Source of the DNA: UBA5066 sp046331465
GTDB taxonomy: Bacteria; Acidobacteriota; Thermoanaerobaculia; UBA5066
Assembly: GCA_046331465.1 (NCBI GenBank)
Contig: JAXLQV010000002.1
Span: 372,001-436,000, forward strand
Direction: 5' to 3'
DNA length: 64,000 bases
Positions within the stretch are counted from its first letter, which is position 1. The number at the start of each line of letters is the position of its first letter. The position numbers and the translations under genes were made by a program. The notes below the pieces were generated by a model. That model worked only from the letters and a program-made list of their open reading frames with translations. It was not told where the DNA came from and did not search any database. This document shows positions 41,382 to 49,545 of the stretch, one piece after another.

Positions 41382-43580
41382 TCAGGGGAGGCCGAGCTGC
41401 TCGGAGATTCCCGGCTTCGCCTGCGCCTTCTTCGGGGGCTTCGCGCCCTCCTTCGGGACCATCCCGAGCTGCCACATGAGGAACATCCGCTGGTCGGCGG
41501 CGTCGCGGACGCGGAGGGCGAGCGGCTTGCCCTGGCCGTGACCGGCCTCGCGGTCGACCCAGAGGAGGATCGGCTTCGTGGCCGGGTCGGAGGCGGTCGA
41601 GGCCTGGAGGAGGGCCGTCATCTTCCGGGCGTGGAGCGGGTGGACGCGGGCGTCGTTCTCGCCGGCGGTCAGGAAGACGGCCGGGTACTTCGTCCCCTTC
41701 TTCACGTGCTGGTACGGGGAGTAGGCCTTCAGGAACGCGAACTGCGCGGGGTCCTCGGCGCTGCCGTACTCCGGGATCCAGTAGCGCGCCATGAGGAACG
41801 ACTGGTAGCGGAGCATGTCGAGGAGCGGGACCTGGGAGACGACCGCGGCGAAGAGCTCGGGGCGCTGCACGAGGACGGCGCCGGTCAGGAGGCCGCCGTT
41901 CGAGCCGCCGGCGACGGCGAGCCTCGCCGGGCTCGTGTACTTCTGCGCGACGAGCCACTCGGCGGCCGCGATGAAGTCGTCGAAGACGTTCTGCTTCTTC
42001 TCGAGCATCCCGGCCTCGTGCCACGCGTCGCCGTACTCGCCGCCGCCGCGCAGGCACGCGAGGGCGTAGACGCCGCCCGACTCGAACCAGGGGAAGAGCG
42101 TGGCGCTGAAGCCCGGCGTCGAGCTGACGTTGAAGCCGCCGTAGGCGTAGAGGAGCGTCGGGTTCGTGCCGTCGAGCTTCAGCCCCTTCCGGTGGACGAG
42201 GAACATCGGGACCTTCGTCCCGTCCTTCGACGCGTAGAAGACCTGCTTCACCTCGACGGTCGACGGGTCGACCGGGACCTTCGGGCGCTCCCAGAGCTCG
42301 CTCTTCTTGGTCGCGAGGTCGACGCGGTAGATGCCGGGGGGCTCGTTGAAGGAGGCGTAGGAGAGGAACGCCTCGGTCCGGTCCTGCGAGGTCGAGAGGT
42401 ACGCCGTGCCGAGGCCCGGGAGCGGCAGCTCGCCGAGGGACTTCCCGTCGAGCGCGTAGAGCTCGACGCGCGTCGCGGCGTCCTTCAGGAGCGTGACGAC
42501 GAGGATCCCGCGGGCGAGCGAGACGCCGCGGATCGTGACGTCCTTCCGCTCGGGGACGAGCGTCTTCCAGCCCGCGCGCGCGGGATTGTTGAGGTCGACC
42601 GCGACGACGCGCCCGTTCTTGGCGCCGTCCGTCGTGTGGAGGAAGAGCGTGTCGCCGAGAACCGGGCCGCGCGACGTGCTCTCGGAGCCGACGATGACGT
42701 CCGTCTTCAGGAACTCCCCGGTGCGGGACCAGCGGTCGAGGTCGATCGCCCAGAGGTCGTTCGTGCTCGTCCCGGTCGCGTAGGAGAGGAGGCCCCAGCG
42801 GCCGTCCTCGCTCGCGGAGAAGCCGGGGCCGTAGGTCGTCGCGAGCTTCGCGTTCTCCTCCTTCGTGTACTGCCGGAAGAGGCGGACGTCCTGCCGGGGG
42901 TGCGAGCTGAGGCGGTGGAACTTCACCTGGCCCGAGTAGGGGTCCTTCGCGTTCTCGAGGTTGCGGTAGAAGAAGCCTGAGGAGTCAGGGAGCCAGTCGA
43001 TCGAGCTGACTTTCCCGGGGATCTCGTCGGCGAGCCAGCGCCCCGAGTCGACGTCGAGGACGTAGAGCGTGGCGTTCTCGTCGCCCGCGCGGTACATGCC
43101 GAATGCGAGGAGCTTCCCGGCGGGGTCGGGCTCGGTCCAGGCGATCGTCACGAGCCCCTTCGCGTCGAGGGTGTTCGGGTCGAGGAGGAGCCGGGGCTTC
43201 CCGTCGAAGCCGTCGCGGACGAAGACGCGGGACTGGTTCTCGTTCCCCTCGCGCTTGCCGTAGAAGTAGCGGTTCCCTCGCATGCGCGGAGCGCCGACGG
43301 AGCCGACCTCCATCAGCTCGCGCAGGCGCGCCTCGACGTCCTTCCGGCCCGGGAGGCTGTCCAGGATGCCGCGCGTGTAGGCGAGCTGCGCGTCGGTCCA
43401 GGCGGTGACCTCGGGCGTCAGGGCGCCCTTCGCGTCCCCCTCGAGCCAGCGGTACGGGTCGACGACCGTCTCGCCGTGGAGGACGTCCGTGACCGGGCGC
43501 GCCTCGGTCGGCGGGGGAGCCGCCGGGGGAGCGGCGACGGCGGGGAGGGCGAGCGCGAGGAGCGCGGCGGCGAGACGCAT
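41382..43580 (-). CDS. Prolyl oligopeptidase (S9A), exported
   Basis: A 732-residue serine peptidase that cuts short peptides after proline. A signal peptide (to about 17) is followed by an N-terminal part of the catalytic domain (VDPYRWLEGD), a seven-bladed propeller, and the C-terminal alpha/beta-hydrolase domain. The catalytic serine is in GGSNGGLL near 558, the aspartate in GENDARVHPLHARKM and the histidine in EAGHGQGK. The signal peptide implies a periplasmic location. ATG 43580 has AGGAGG upstream, and a TATGAT box lies at 43636-43631. Confidence 0.92.
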   Translation of the reverse strand: MRLAAALLALALPAVAAPPAAPPPTEARPVTDVLHGETVVDPYRWLEGDAKGALTPEVTAWTDAQLAYTRGILDSLPGRKDVEARLRELMEVGSVGAPRMRGNRYFYGKREGNENQSRVFVRDGFDGKPRLLLDPNTLDAKGLVTIAWTEPDPAGKLLAFGMYRAGDENATLYVLDVDSGRWLADEIPGKVSSIDWLPDSSGFFYRNLENAKDPYSGQVKFHRLSSHPRQDVRLFRQYTKEENAKLATTYGPGFSASEDGRWGLLSYATGTSTNDLWAIDLDRWSRTGEFLKTDVIVGSESTSRGPVLGDTLFLHTTDGAKNGRVVAVDLNNPARAGWKTLVPERKDVTIRGVSLARGILVVTLLKDAATRVELYALDGKSLGELPLPGLGTAYLSTSQDRTEAFLSYASFNEPPGIYRVDLATKKSELWERPKVPVDPSTVEVKQVFYASKDGTKVPMFLVHRKGLKLDGTNPTLLYAYGGFNVSSTPGFSATLFPWFESGGVYALACLRGGGEYGDAWHEAGMLEKKQNVFDDFIAAAEWLVAQKYTSPARLAVAGGSNGGLLTGAVLVQRPELFAAVVSQVPLLDMLRYQSFLMARYWIPEYGSAEDPAQFAFLKAYSPYQHVKKGTKYPAVFLTAGENDARVHPLHARKMTALLQASTASDPATKPILLWVDREAGHGQGKPLALRVRDAADQRMFLMWQLGMVPKEGAKPPKKAQAKPGISEQLGLP

Positions 43581-43630
43581 GGGGCCTCCTGGAAGGCGGG
43601 GTCGTGGCGCGGCACGTTCCGCGCGGCCCC

Positions 43631-43636
43631 GCATCA
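43631..43636 (-). promoter_or_regulatory. -10 box of the prolyl oligopeptidase gene
   Basis: Leftward TATGAT (5 of 6 bases match TATAAT) is located about 50 bases before the ATG at 43580. The leader then carries a Shine-Dalgarno, unlike the leaderless genes nearby. Confidence 0.45.
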
Positions 43637-43707
43637 TAGGCGAGCCCCATGGGTACGGCGGAAGGGCGCGGCGGGTTTCCGCGCTCCCCGGAACGGGCCC
43701 GGAAAGG

Positions 43708-43735
43708 GAACGGCCCGGCGGTTGCCGGGCCGTTC
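43708..43735 (-). terminator. Perfect 12-bp hairpin after the hydrogenase operon
   Basis: GAACGGCCCGGC (43708-43719), a four-base loop and its exact complement (43724-43735) lie 50 bases beyond the hydA stop codon. A short pyrimidine run follows on the leftward strand. This is a likely operon terminator. Confidence 0.6.
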
Positions 43736-43784
43736 GGGGAAACGGGCGCCTCGCGGCGGCGCTGGGGGGACCGTGCCGCGGAGC

Positions 43785-45587
43785 TCAGCGCCCCTTCGGG
43801 GTCAGCTCGTTGAACCGCCCGCGCGGGGTGTAGCGGGTGTGGAGCAGCTCGTGCGAGACGTGGCCGTTCGGCTCCCCGAGGAACTCCTCGTAGAGCCCCA
43901 TCACGGCCGGGTTCTCGTGCGACTTGCGGCGCGGCTTGCCGGCGTCCTCGGCGTAGATGGCGCGCACGCGCGCCTCGCGGATCGTCCGGGTCGTCGGCCG
44001 AGGCTGCCCGCCCCCGGCGATGCAGCCGCCCGGGCAGCCCATCACCTCGATGAAGTGCCACGGCGCCGTGCCGGCCTCGATCTCCTTCATGAGCCGCTTG
44101 GCGCCCTTGAGGCCGCTCGTCACGGCGACCTTCACCGTGAAGCCCTCGAGCTCCTTGAACTCGGGCTTTACGTCCTCGAGCGTGAGCGACGCCTCCTTGA
44201 CCTGCGAGAGCCCTCGGACGGGCGTGACGTCGAGGCGCGGGAACGGGATCTCGCGGCCGGTGACGACCTCGTAGACGGTCCGGAGGGCCGCCTCCATGAC
44301 GCCACCCGTCGCGCCGAAGATGTCGGCCGCGCCGGTGGAGAAGCCGAGCGGCTCGTCGAACGCCATCCCCTCGAGCGAGTTGAAGTCGATTCCCGCCTCC
44401 TTGATCATCCGGGCGAGCTCGCGCGTCGTCAGGACGGCGTCGACGGCGGGGAGGCCGTCGACGAAGAGCTCGGGACGCGTGATCTCGAACTTCTTCGCGG
44501 TGCACGGCATGACGGAGACGACGTACATCTCCTTCGGGTCGACGTTCTTCTTCTTCGCCCAGTAGGTCTTCGCGAGCGCGCCGAGCATCATGTGCGGCGA
44601 CTTGCACGAGGAGAGGTGCGCGAGCCGGTGGGGGAACTCGTGCTCGACGTACTTGATCCAGCCCGGCGAGCAGGAGGTGATCATCGGGAGGACGACGTCC
44701 TGCCCGCGGACCGCCGCGAGCGCCCTGTGGAGGAACTCGGTCCCCTCCTCGAGGATCGTCAGGTCGGCGGCGAAGTTCGTGTCGAAGACGTCGTCGAAGC
44801 CGAGGAGGCGCAGCGCGTGCGCCATCTTCGCCGTGACGATCGTCCCCGGCTCCATGCCGAACATCTCGCCGAGCGCGACGCGGACGGCCGGGGCCGTCTG
44901 GACGACGGTGCGGACCTTCGGGTTGAAGAGGGCGTTCCAGACGGGGCGGCTGTCGACGCGCGTCAGGAGCGCCCCGACGGGGCAGACCATGACGCATTGG
45001 CCGCAGTTGGCGCAGTTGGAGGAGCCGAGCGGAAGGTCGGCCGCGGGGCCGATCGTCGTGCCGAAGCCGCGGTGGTTGACGCCGAGCACCCCGACGCCCT
45101 GGATCTCGCTGCAGACGGTGACGCAGCGCCGGCAGAGGATGCACTTCGACGTATCGCGGTAGACCGAGGGGCTCGAGGCGTCGACGAAGTCCTTCGACCT
45201 CTCCCCCTCGAAGCGGCAGTCGGGGATCTTGATCTCCTCGCCGAGCTTCTGGAACTCGCAGTTCTGGTTCCGGTAGCAGGAAAGGCAGTTGCGGGGGTGG
45301 TCGGAGAGCATCAGCTCGTAGAGCACCTCGCGCGCCTTCTTCACGCGCGCGGTGTTCGTCTTCACGATCATCCCGTCGCGGACGGGGATCGTGCAGGAGG
45401 CCTGGAGGCTCCGCATCCCCTCGACCTCGACGACGCAGATGCGGCAGGAGCCGATCTGGTGAACGCCCTCCAGGTAGCAGAAGTGGGGGATCTTGACGCC
45501 GTTGTGCTTGGCCGCCTCGAGGACCGACCAGTCGCTCTCGGCCCTCACGGGCTGGCCGTTGATGACGAGGTGAACGGGGTTCGTCAT
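43785..45587 (-). CDS. hydA: FeFe-hydrogenase catalytic subunit, NADH-linked multimeric type
   Basis: A 600-residue hydrogenase that interconverts protons and H2. Domains in order: [2Fe-2S] ferredoxin (Cys 37, 48, 51, 65), His-ligated [4Fe-4S] (His 97, Cys 101, 104, 110), two [4Fe-4S] clusters (Cys 149-159 and 192-202), then the H-cluster domain. H-cluster motifs are L1 TSCSPGW at 304-310, L2 MPCTAKKFE from 360 and L3 EVMGCPGGC from 514. L1 has Ser where the textbook TSCCPxW has a second Cys. The subunit order hydC-hydB-hydA resembles electron-bifurcating HydABC. The hydG/hydE/hydF maturases are not in the window. Confidence 0.93.
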   Translation of the reverse strand: MTNPVHLVINGQPVRAESDWSVLEAAKHNGVKIPHFCYLEGVHQIGSCRICVVEVEGMRSLQASCTIPVRDGMIVKTNTARVKKAREVLYELMLSDHPRNCLSCYRNQNCEFQKLGEEIKIPDCRFEGERSKDFVDASSPSVYRDTSKCILCRRCVTVCSEIQGVGVLGVNHRGFGTTIGPAADLPLGSSNCANCGQCVMVCPVGALLTRVDSRPVWNALFNPKVRTVVQTAPAVRVALGEMFGMEPGTIVTAKMAHALRLLGFDDVFDTNFAADLTILEEGTEFLHRALAAVRGQDVVLPMITSCSPGWIKYVEHEFPHRLAHLSSCKSPHMMLGALAKTYWAKKKNVDPKEMYVVSVMPCTAKKFEITRPELFVDGLPAVDAVLTTRELARMIKEAGIDFNSLEGMAFDEPLGFSTGAADIFGATGGVMEAALRTVYEVVTGREIPFPRLDVTPVRGLSQVKEASLTLEDVKPEFKELEGFTVKVAVTSGLKGAKRLMKEIEAGTAPWHFIEVMGCPGGCIAGGGQPRPTTRTIREARVRAIYAEDAGKPRRKSHENPAVMGLYEEFLGEPNGHVSHELLHTRYTPRGRFNELTPKGR

Positions 45588-45597
45588 GTTCGTCTTC

Positions 45598-48500
45598 CTA
45601 CCGCCGGTCGCAGCGGAGGCAGCGCATGGCCTCGGCGATGGCGTTCAGCTTGTGGAAGCCCGCGGCGACCTCCTGGAACCCCTTCTTCCGGCTCTCGGGG
45701 TCGAGGAAGCGCATCGGGAACCGTTCGTGCTCGGCGACGTCGCTCTCGTCGACGGGGCGCGGGATCGGGATCTCCTCCCCCTTGTTGAGGACGCCGGTGC
45801 CGCCGAGGTACCGGTCGATGGCGCGGGCGGCGCGCTTGCCGTCGGCGATCGCCTGGATCGCGACGTCGGGCCCGCGGACGACGTCGCCGCCGGAGAAGAC
45901 GCCCTTCTTGCGGGTCATCAGCGTCTCCTTGTCGACGACGAGCGTCCCCCACTTCGTCAGCTGGACCTCCTCCCGGTCGATGAACGGGAGGTCGGAGTGC
46001 TGGCTGATGGCGGGGATGACCATGTCGGCTTCGACGACGAACTCGGAGCTCGCGACGGCGCGGGGCTTCCGCCGCCCGGCGTCGTCGAAGCCCTTCAGCT
46101 CCATCTTCACGCACTTGACGCCCGTGACGCGGCCGTTCCCGAGGAACTCGACGGGGGCCACGAGCGGGAGGACCTCGATCCCCTCCTCCAGCGCCTCCTG
46201 GATCTCGCGGGGGTCGGCGGGCATGTCCTCGACCTGGCGGCGGTAGACGACGGTGACCTTCTGCGCGCCGAGGCGGAGGGCCGTGCGGGCCGCGTCGAAG
46301 GCGGTCGAGCCGCCGCCGATGACGACGACGTTCCGGCCGACCTCGACCTTCCGGCCCAGGTTCGCCTCGCGCAGGAACGAGACGCCGTGGTAGATGCCGG
46401 CCTTGTCCTCGCCCGGGATCTCGGCCTTGTTCGGGAACTGGGTGCCGGTCGCGACGTAGATGGCCTGGTGGCGCTGCTGAAGCTCCTCGAACTTCACGTC
46501 CTTCCCGACCTCGACGCCCGTCTGGATGTTGACGCCGACCTGCTCGACGAGGCGGATCTCCTTCGCGAGGACCTCCTTCGGGAGCCGGTACTCGGGGATG
46601 CCGGAGGCGAGCATGCCGCCGGCGACGGGGAGCGACTCGTAGACGGTGACGCCGTAGCCGAGGCGCGCGAGGTAGAAGGCGCAGGTGAGGCCCGAGGGGC
46701 CGGCGCCGATGACGCCGACGGACTGGGCCTTCTTCGGGAAGACGAGGTCGCGGTGCGGCTCGTCGTTCGCGAAGACGTAGTCGGCCGCGTAGCGCTTCAG
46801 GTCGCAGATCGCGAGGGGCTCGTCGAGCTGGGCCCGGCGGCACTTGCTCTCGCAGGGGTGCGTGCAGACGCGGCCGCAGATCGCCGGGAACGGGTTCTCG
46901 CGGCGGACGAGGTAGTAGGCGTCGCGCGGGCGCCCGGCGGCGATGAGCGCGAGGTACCCCGGGACGTCGACGCCCGCCGGGCAGGCGTTCTGGCAGGGAG
47001 ACTTGAAGAGGTCGGCGCAGACGCCGGCGCGGCAGTGCTTGTCGCGGATGTGCTCTTCGTACTCCTCGCGGAAGAGGCGGATCGTGGAGAGGACTGGGTT
47101 GCCGGCGGTCTGCCCGAGGCCGCAGGTGGAGGTCTCCCTGCAGTTCGCCGCGAGCTCCTCGAGGAGCTCGACGTCGCCCTCCTTCCCCTGCCCCTTCGTG
47201 ATCCGCGTCAGGATCTCGAGCATCCGCTTCGTCCCGATGCGGCACGGGACGCACTTGCCGCAGCTCTCGTCCTGGACGAAGTCGAGGAAGAAGCGGGCGA
47301 CGTCGACCATGCACGAGTCCTCGTCCATGACGATGAGGCCGCCGGAGCCCATGATCGTCCCGAGGTGGACGAGGGAGTCGTAGTCGATCGGGGTGTTCAG
47401 GTGCTCGCGCGTCAGGCACCCGCCCGACGGGCCGCCCGTCTGGGCCGCCTTGAAGCGCTTCCCCTTCGGGATGCCGCCCGCGATGTCGTGGACGACCTCG
47501 CCGAGGGTGATCCCCATCGGGACCTCGACGATCCCGGTGTTCTCGATCTTGCCGGCGAGCGCGAAGACCTTCGTCCCGGTGCTCTTGGGCGTGCCGAGCG
47601 ACGCGAACCAGGCGCCGCCGTTCTTCACGACGAGCGGGACGTTCGCGAGCGTCTCGACGTTGTTGATGATCGTCGGCTTGCCGAAGATGCCGCGCTCGAA
47701 CGGGAACGGCGGCTTCTGCCGCGGCTCGCCGCGCTTCCCCTCGACGGAGTGCATGAGCGCGGTCTCCTCGCCGCAGACGAAGGCGCCCGCGCCGATCCGG
47801 ATCTCGACGTCGAAGGCGAACGGGGTCCCCATGACGTTCGGCCCGAGGAATCCCCACTCGCGGGCCTGGCGGATCGCGACCTCGAGCCGCTCGACGGCGA
47901 GCGGGTACTCGGCCCTCACGTAGACGTAGCCCTGCGAGGCGCCGATCGCGTAGCCGGCGAGGATCATCCCCTCGAGGACGGCGTGCGGGTCCCCCTCGAG
48001 GAGCGAGCGGTCCATGAAGGCGCCCGGGTCCCCCTCGTCGGCGTTGCAGACGACGACCTTCTCGGCCCCCTTCGCCTTGAAGCCCGCCTGCCACTTGGCG
48101 CCGACGGGGAAGCCGCCGCCGCCGCGGCCCCGGAGGCCCGAGGCGCGCATCTCCTGGATGACCTGCTCGCCCGACATCGAGGAGAGCGCCTTGAGGAGCG
48201 CCTGGTAGCCGTCGGAGGCGACGTAGGCCTCGATGGAGGCGTAGGGCATCGAGCCGCAGCGCGCCGTGACGAGGCGCACCTGGCGGCGGAAGAAGTCGAT
48301 GTCCGAGAGGTGCGGCACCGGCTCCTTCGTGTCGGGGTCGACCCAGCAGTGGGCCTCGACGACCTCGCGGTGGACGAGGTGCTGCCGGACGATCCCCTTC
48401 ATGTGCTCGGGCTTGAGCTCGGTGTAGAGGACGCCGTCGGGCTGGACGACGAGCGTCGGGCCGAGGTGGCAGGAGCCGAGGCAGCCCGTCTCGTGGACGG

Positions 48501-48702
48501 CCGTCTCCTTCTCGAGCCCGGCGTCCTTCAGCGCGGCGAGGAGGGCGTGCTTGACGGCGTGGCAGCCGGAGGAGACGCAGCCGGCGCCGGAGCAGACGAG
48601 GAGCTGGTGCTTCTTCTCCGACTGGGCGGCGCGCCAGCGGGCGGCGACGGCGTCGAGGTCGGCCTTGCTCGTGGGACGGACGAGGGTGGTCTCGGGGGTC
48701 AT
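45598..48702 (-). CDS. hydB: HydB/NuoF-like flavoprotein fused to an NfnB/GltD-like oxidoreductase
   Basis: A 1034-residue fusion. Thioredoxin-like [2Fe-2S] domain (about 30-110; Cys 37, 42, 74, 78). NuoF-type FMN/NADH module (GRGGGGFPVGAKW from 192, CNADEGDPG at 219, SLBB, then Cys 481, 484, 487, 527 for [4Fe-4S]). A GltD-type N-terminal iron-sulfur region (about 570-640, PAICGRVCTHPCESKC). FAD fold (VGVIGAGPSGLTCAFYLARL from 662) and an NAD(P) fold (VVVIGGGSTAFDAARTAL). Ordinary HydB ends near 600-630. The extra half resembles NfnB/GltD and StnB of Sporomusa-type transhydrogenase. It could connect H2, NADH, NADPH and ferredoxin pools. It lies 11 bases after hydC and 10 before hydA. Confidence 0.92.
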   Translation of the reverse strand: MTPETTLVRPTSKADLDAVAARWRAAQSEKKHQLLVCSGAGCVSSGCHAVKHALLAALKDAGLEKETAVHETGCLGSCHLGPTLVVQPDGVLYTELKPEHMKGIVRQHLVHREVVEAHCWVDPDTKEPVPHLSDIDFFRRQVRLVTARCGSMPYASIEAYVASDGYQALLKALSSMSGEQVIQEMRASGLRGRGGGGFPVGAKWQAGFKAKGAEKVVVCNADEGDPGAFMDRSLLEGDPHAVLEGMILAGYAIGASQGYVYVRAEYPLAVERLEVAIRQAREWGFLGPNVMGTPFAFDVEIRIGAGAFVCGEETALMHSVEGKRGEPRQKPPFPFERGIFGKPTIINNVETLANVPLVVKNGGAWFASLGTPKSTGTKVFALAGKIENTGIVEVPMGITLGEVVHDIAGGIPKGKRFKAAQTGGPSGGCLTREHLNTPIDYDSLVHLGTIMGSGGLIVMDEDSCMVDVARFFLDFVQDESCGKCVPCRIGTKRMLEILTRITKGQGKEGDVELLEELAANCRETSTCGLGQTAGNPVLSTIRLFREEYEEHIRDKHCRAGVCADLFKSPCQNACPAGVDVPGYLALIAAGRPRDAYYLVRRENPFPAICGRVCTHPCESKCRRAQLDEPLAICDLKRYAADYVFANDEPHRDLVFPKKAQSVGVIGAGPSGLTCAFYLARLGYGVTVYESLPVAGGMLASGIPEYRLPKEVLAKEIRLVEQVGVNIQTGVEVGKDVKFEELQQRHQAIYVATGTQFPNKAEIPGEDKAGIYHGVSFLREANLGRKVEVGRNVVVIGGGSTAFDAARTALRLGAQKVTVVYRRQVEDMPADPREIQEALEEGIEVLPLVAPVEFLGNGRVTGVKCVKMELKGFDDAGRRKPRAVASSEFVVEADMVIPAISQHSDLPFIDREEVQLTKWGTLVVDKETLMTRKKGVFSGGDVVRGPDVAIQAIADGKRAARAIDRYLGGTGVLNKGEEIPIPRPVDESDVAEHERFPMRFLDPESRKKGFQEVAAGFHKLNAIAEAMRCLRCDRR

Positions 48703-48713
48703 CTTCCGCTTCC

Positions 48714-49238
48714 TCACTCGCAGAGCGCCAGGACCCGGTTGAGCTTGTCCGGGTTGACCTGCCGGACGACCTTGTCGTTGACGAGGAGCGCCGGGGCGAG
48801 GCCGCAGGCCCCGATGCAGCGCATCACCTCGAGCGTGAACTTTCCGTCGGGCGTCGTCTCGCCGACGCCGACGCCGAGCGTCTGCGAGAGCCGCTTGACG
48901 ATCTCGACGCCGCCCCGGACGTAGCAGGCGGTGCCGAGGCAGACGCGGATCGAGTACTCGCCGCGCGGCTTCGTCGAGAAGAACGAGTAGAACGTCGTGA
49001 CGCCCCAGACCTCGGAGACGGGGATGTCGAGCTTCTCGGCGACGAGCCGCTGGACGTGAAGCGGGAGGTAGCCGTAGATCCCCTGCGCGAGGTGGAGGAT
49101 CTGGATGAGGCTCCCGGGCTTGTCGCGGAACGCCTCGGCGACCTCGGCGACGCGGGCGAGCTTCTCTTCCTCCGTCGCTTCGCCGCACTTGCAGGCGGCC
49201 GCGGGAGGCGGTGTGGGAGACGAGACTTGGACCTGCAT
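48714..49238 (-). CDS. hydC: HydC/NuoE-like [2Fe-2S] subunit
   Basis: A 174-residue thioredoxin-fold subunit that carries a [2Fe-2S] cluster and passes electrons to the NuoF-like flavoprotein. Ligands are seen in VCLGTACYVRGG and MRCIGACGLAPA. PLHVQRLVAEKL and WGVTTFYSFF are family hallmarks. An extra KCGE motif lies near residue 17. ATG 49238 has AAGGAGG 7 bases upstream. It is the first gene of the operon, preceded by a long leader with a terminator-like hairpin. Confidence 0.92.
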   Translation of the reverse strand: MQVQVSSPTPPPAAACKCGEATEEEKLARVAEVAEAFRDKPGSLIQILHLAQGIYGYLPLHVQRLVAEKLDIPVSEVWGVTTFYSFFSTKPRGEYSIRVCLGTACYVRGGVEIVKRLSQTLGVGVGETTPDGKFTLEVMRCIGACGLAPALLVNDKVVRQVNPDKLNRVLALCE

Positions 49239-49290
49239 GAGTCCTCCTTGGGACGGACGGGAAGATCAGCCGCGGCTCTCGCGCGCGGCG

Positions 49291-49309
49291 GCCGGACGTG
49301 GGGTCCGGC
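49291..49309 (-). other. Second hairpin in the hydrogenase leader
   Basis: GCCGGAC (49291-49297) and GTCCGGC (49303-49309) form a perfect 7-bp stem with a 5-base loop. It lies between the T-tract terminator and the hydC ribosome site. It may protect the mRNA or belong to a switch with the terminator stem. Confidence 0.35.
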
Positions 49310-49316
49310 GGACATG

Positions 49317-49338
49317 AAAAAACCCGGCCGGAGCCAGG
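49317..49338 (-). terminator. T6 intrinsic terminator inside the hydrogenase operon leader
   Basis: Reading leftward: CCTGGC, loop TCCG, GCCGGG (a 6-bp stem with one G-T pair), then six T residues (A6 at 49317-49322 on the given strand). It is the only stem followed by a real T-run that I found. It lies about 80 bases upstream of hydC and downstream of the promoter-like elements at 49400-49428, so the geometry is that of an attenuator. An independent small RNA ending here is the alternative. Confidence 0.55.
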
Positions 49339-49399
49339 CAGCGTGAAGCGTTCAGGGCGAAGCGGTACGGAATCAAGAGGAGGAACCCCCCGAAGGCGA

Positions 49400-49428
49400 A
49401 TCGTAGCCCTCGGCACGACCGGTGTCGA
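49400..49428 (-). promoter_or_regulatory. Candidate promoter of the hydrogenase operon
   Basis: Leftward -35 TCGACA (49428-49423) is separated by 17 bases from -10 TACGAT (49405-49400). The -35 matches TTGACA at 5 of 6 positions and the spacing is ideal. Transcription would begin near 49393, leaving a leader of about 155 bases before hydC. Confidence 0.5.
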
Positions 49429-49476
49429 GATCGAGGTGTTCGGAATCAGGGCAGGTCGGGTCCTGTTGTTCTCGAT

Positions 49477-49495
49477 CCGGACCGATCGGGTCCGG
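49477..49495. repeat. Palindrome with a repeated half-site
   Basis: CCGGACC-GATCG-GGTCCGG is a perfect 7-bp inverted repeat. The sequence CGGGTCC occurs at 49468-49474 and again at 49488-49494, 20 bases or about two helical turns apart. It lies 50-70 bases upstream of the hydrogenase promoter candidate and of the divergent GT-C gene, so it could be an operator for either. Confidence 0.35.
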
Positions 49496-49545
49496 TTGGC
49501 TCCGACTCGCTTGCGTTCGCCGGAAGGCGGCCCGAAAGTCGCCCC

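Noticed and set aside
49314..49346. Rightward 10-codon ORF starting at 49314 (MKKPGRSQAA)
   Set aside because: No ribosome site, and the A-run is better explained as the T-tract of the leftward terminator.
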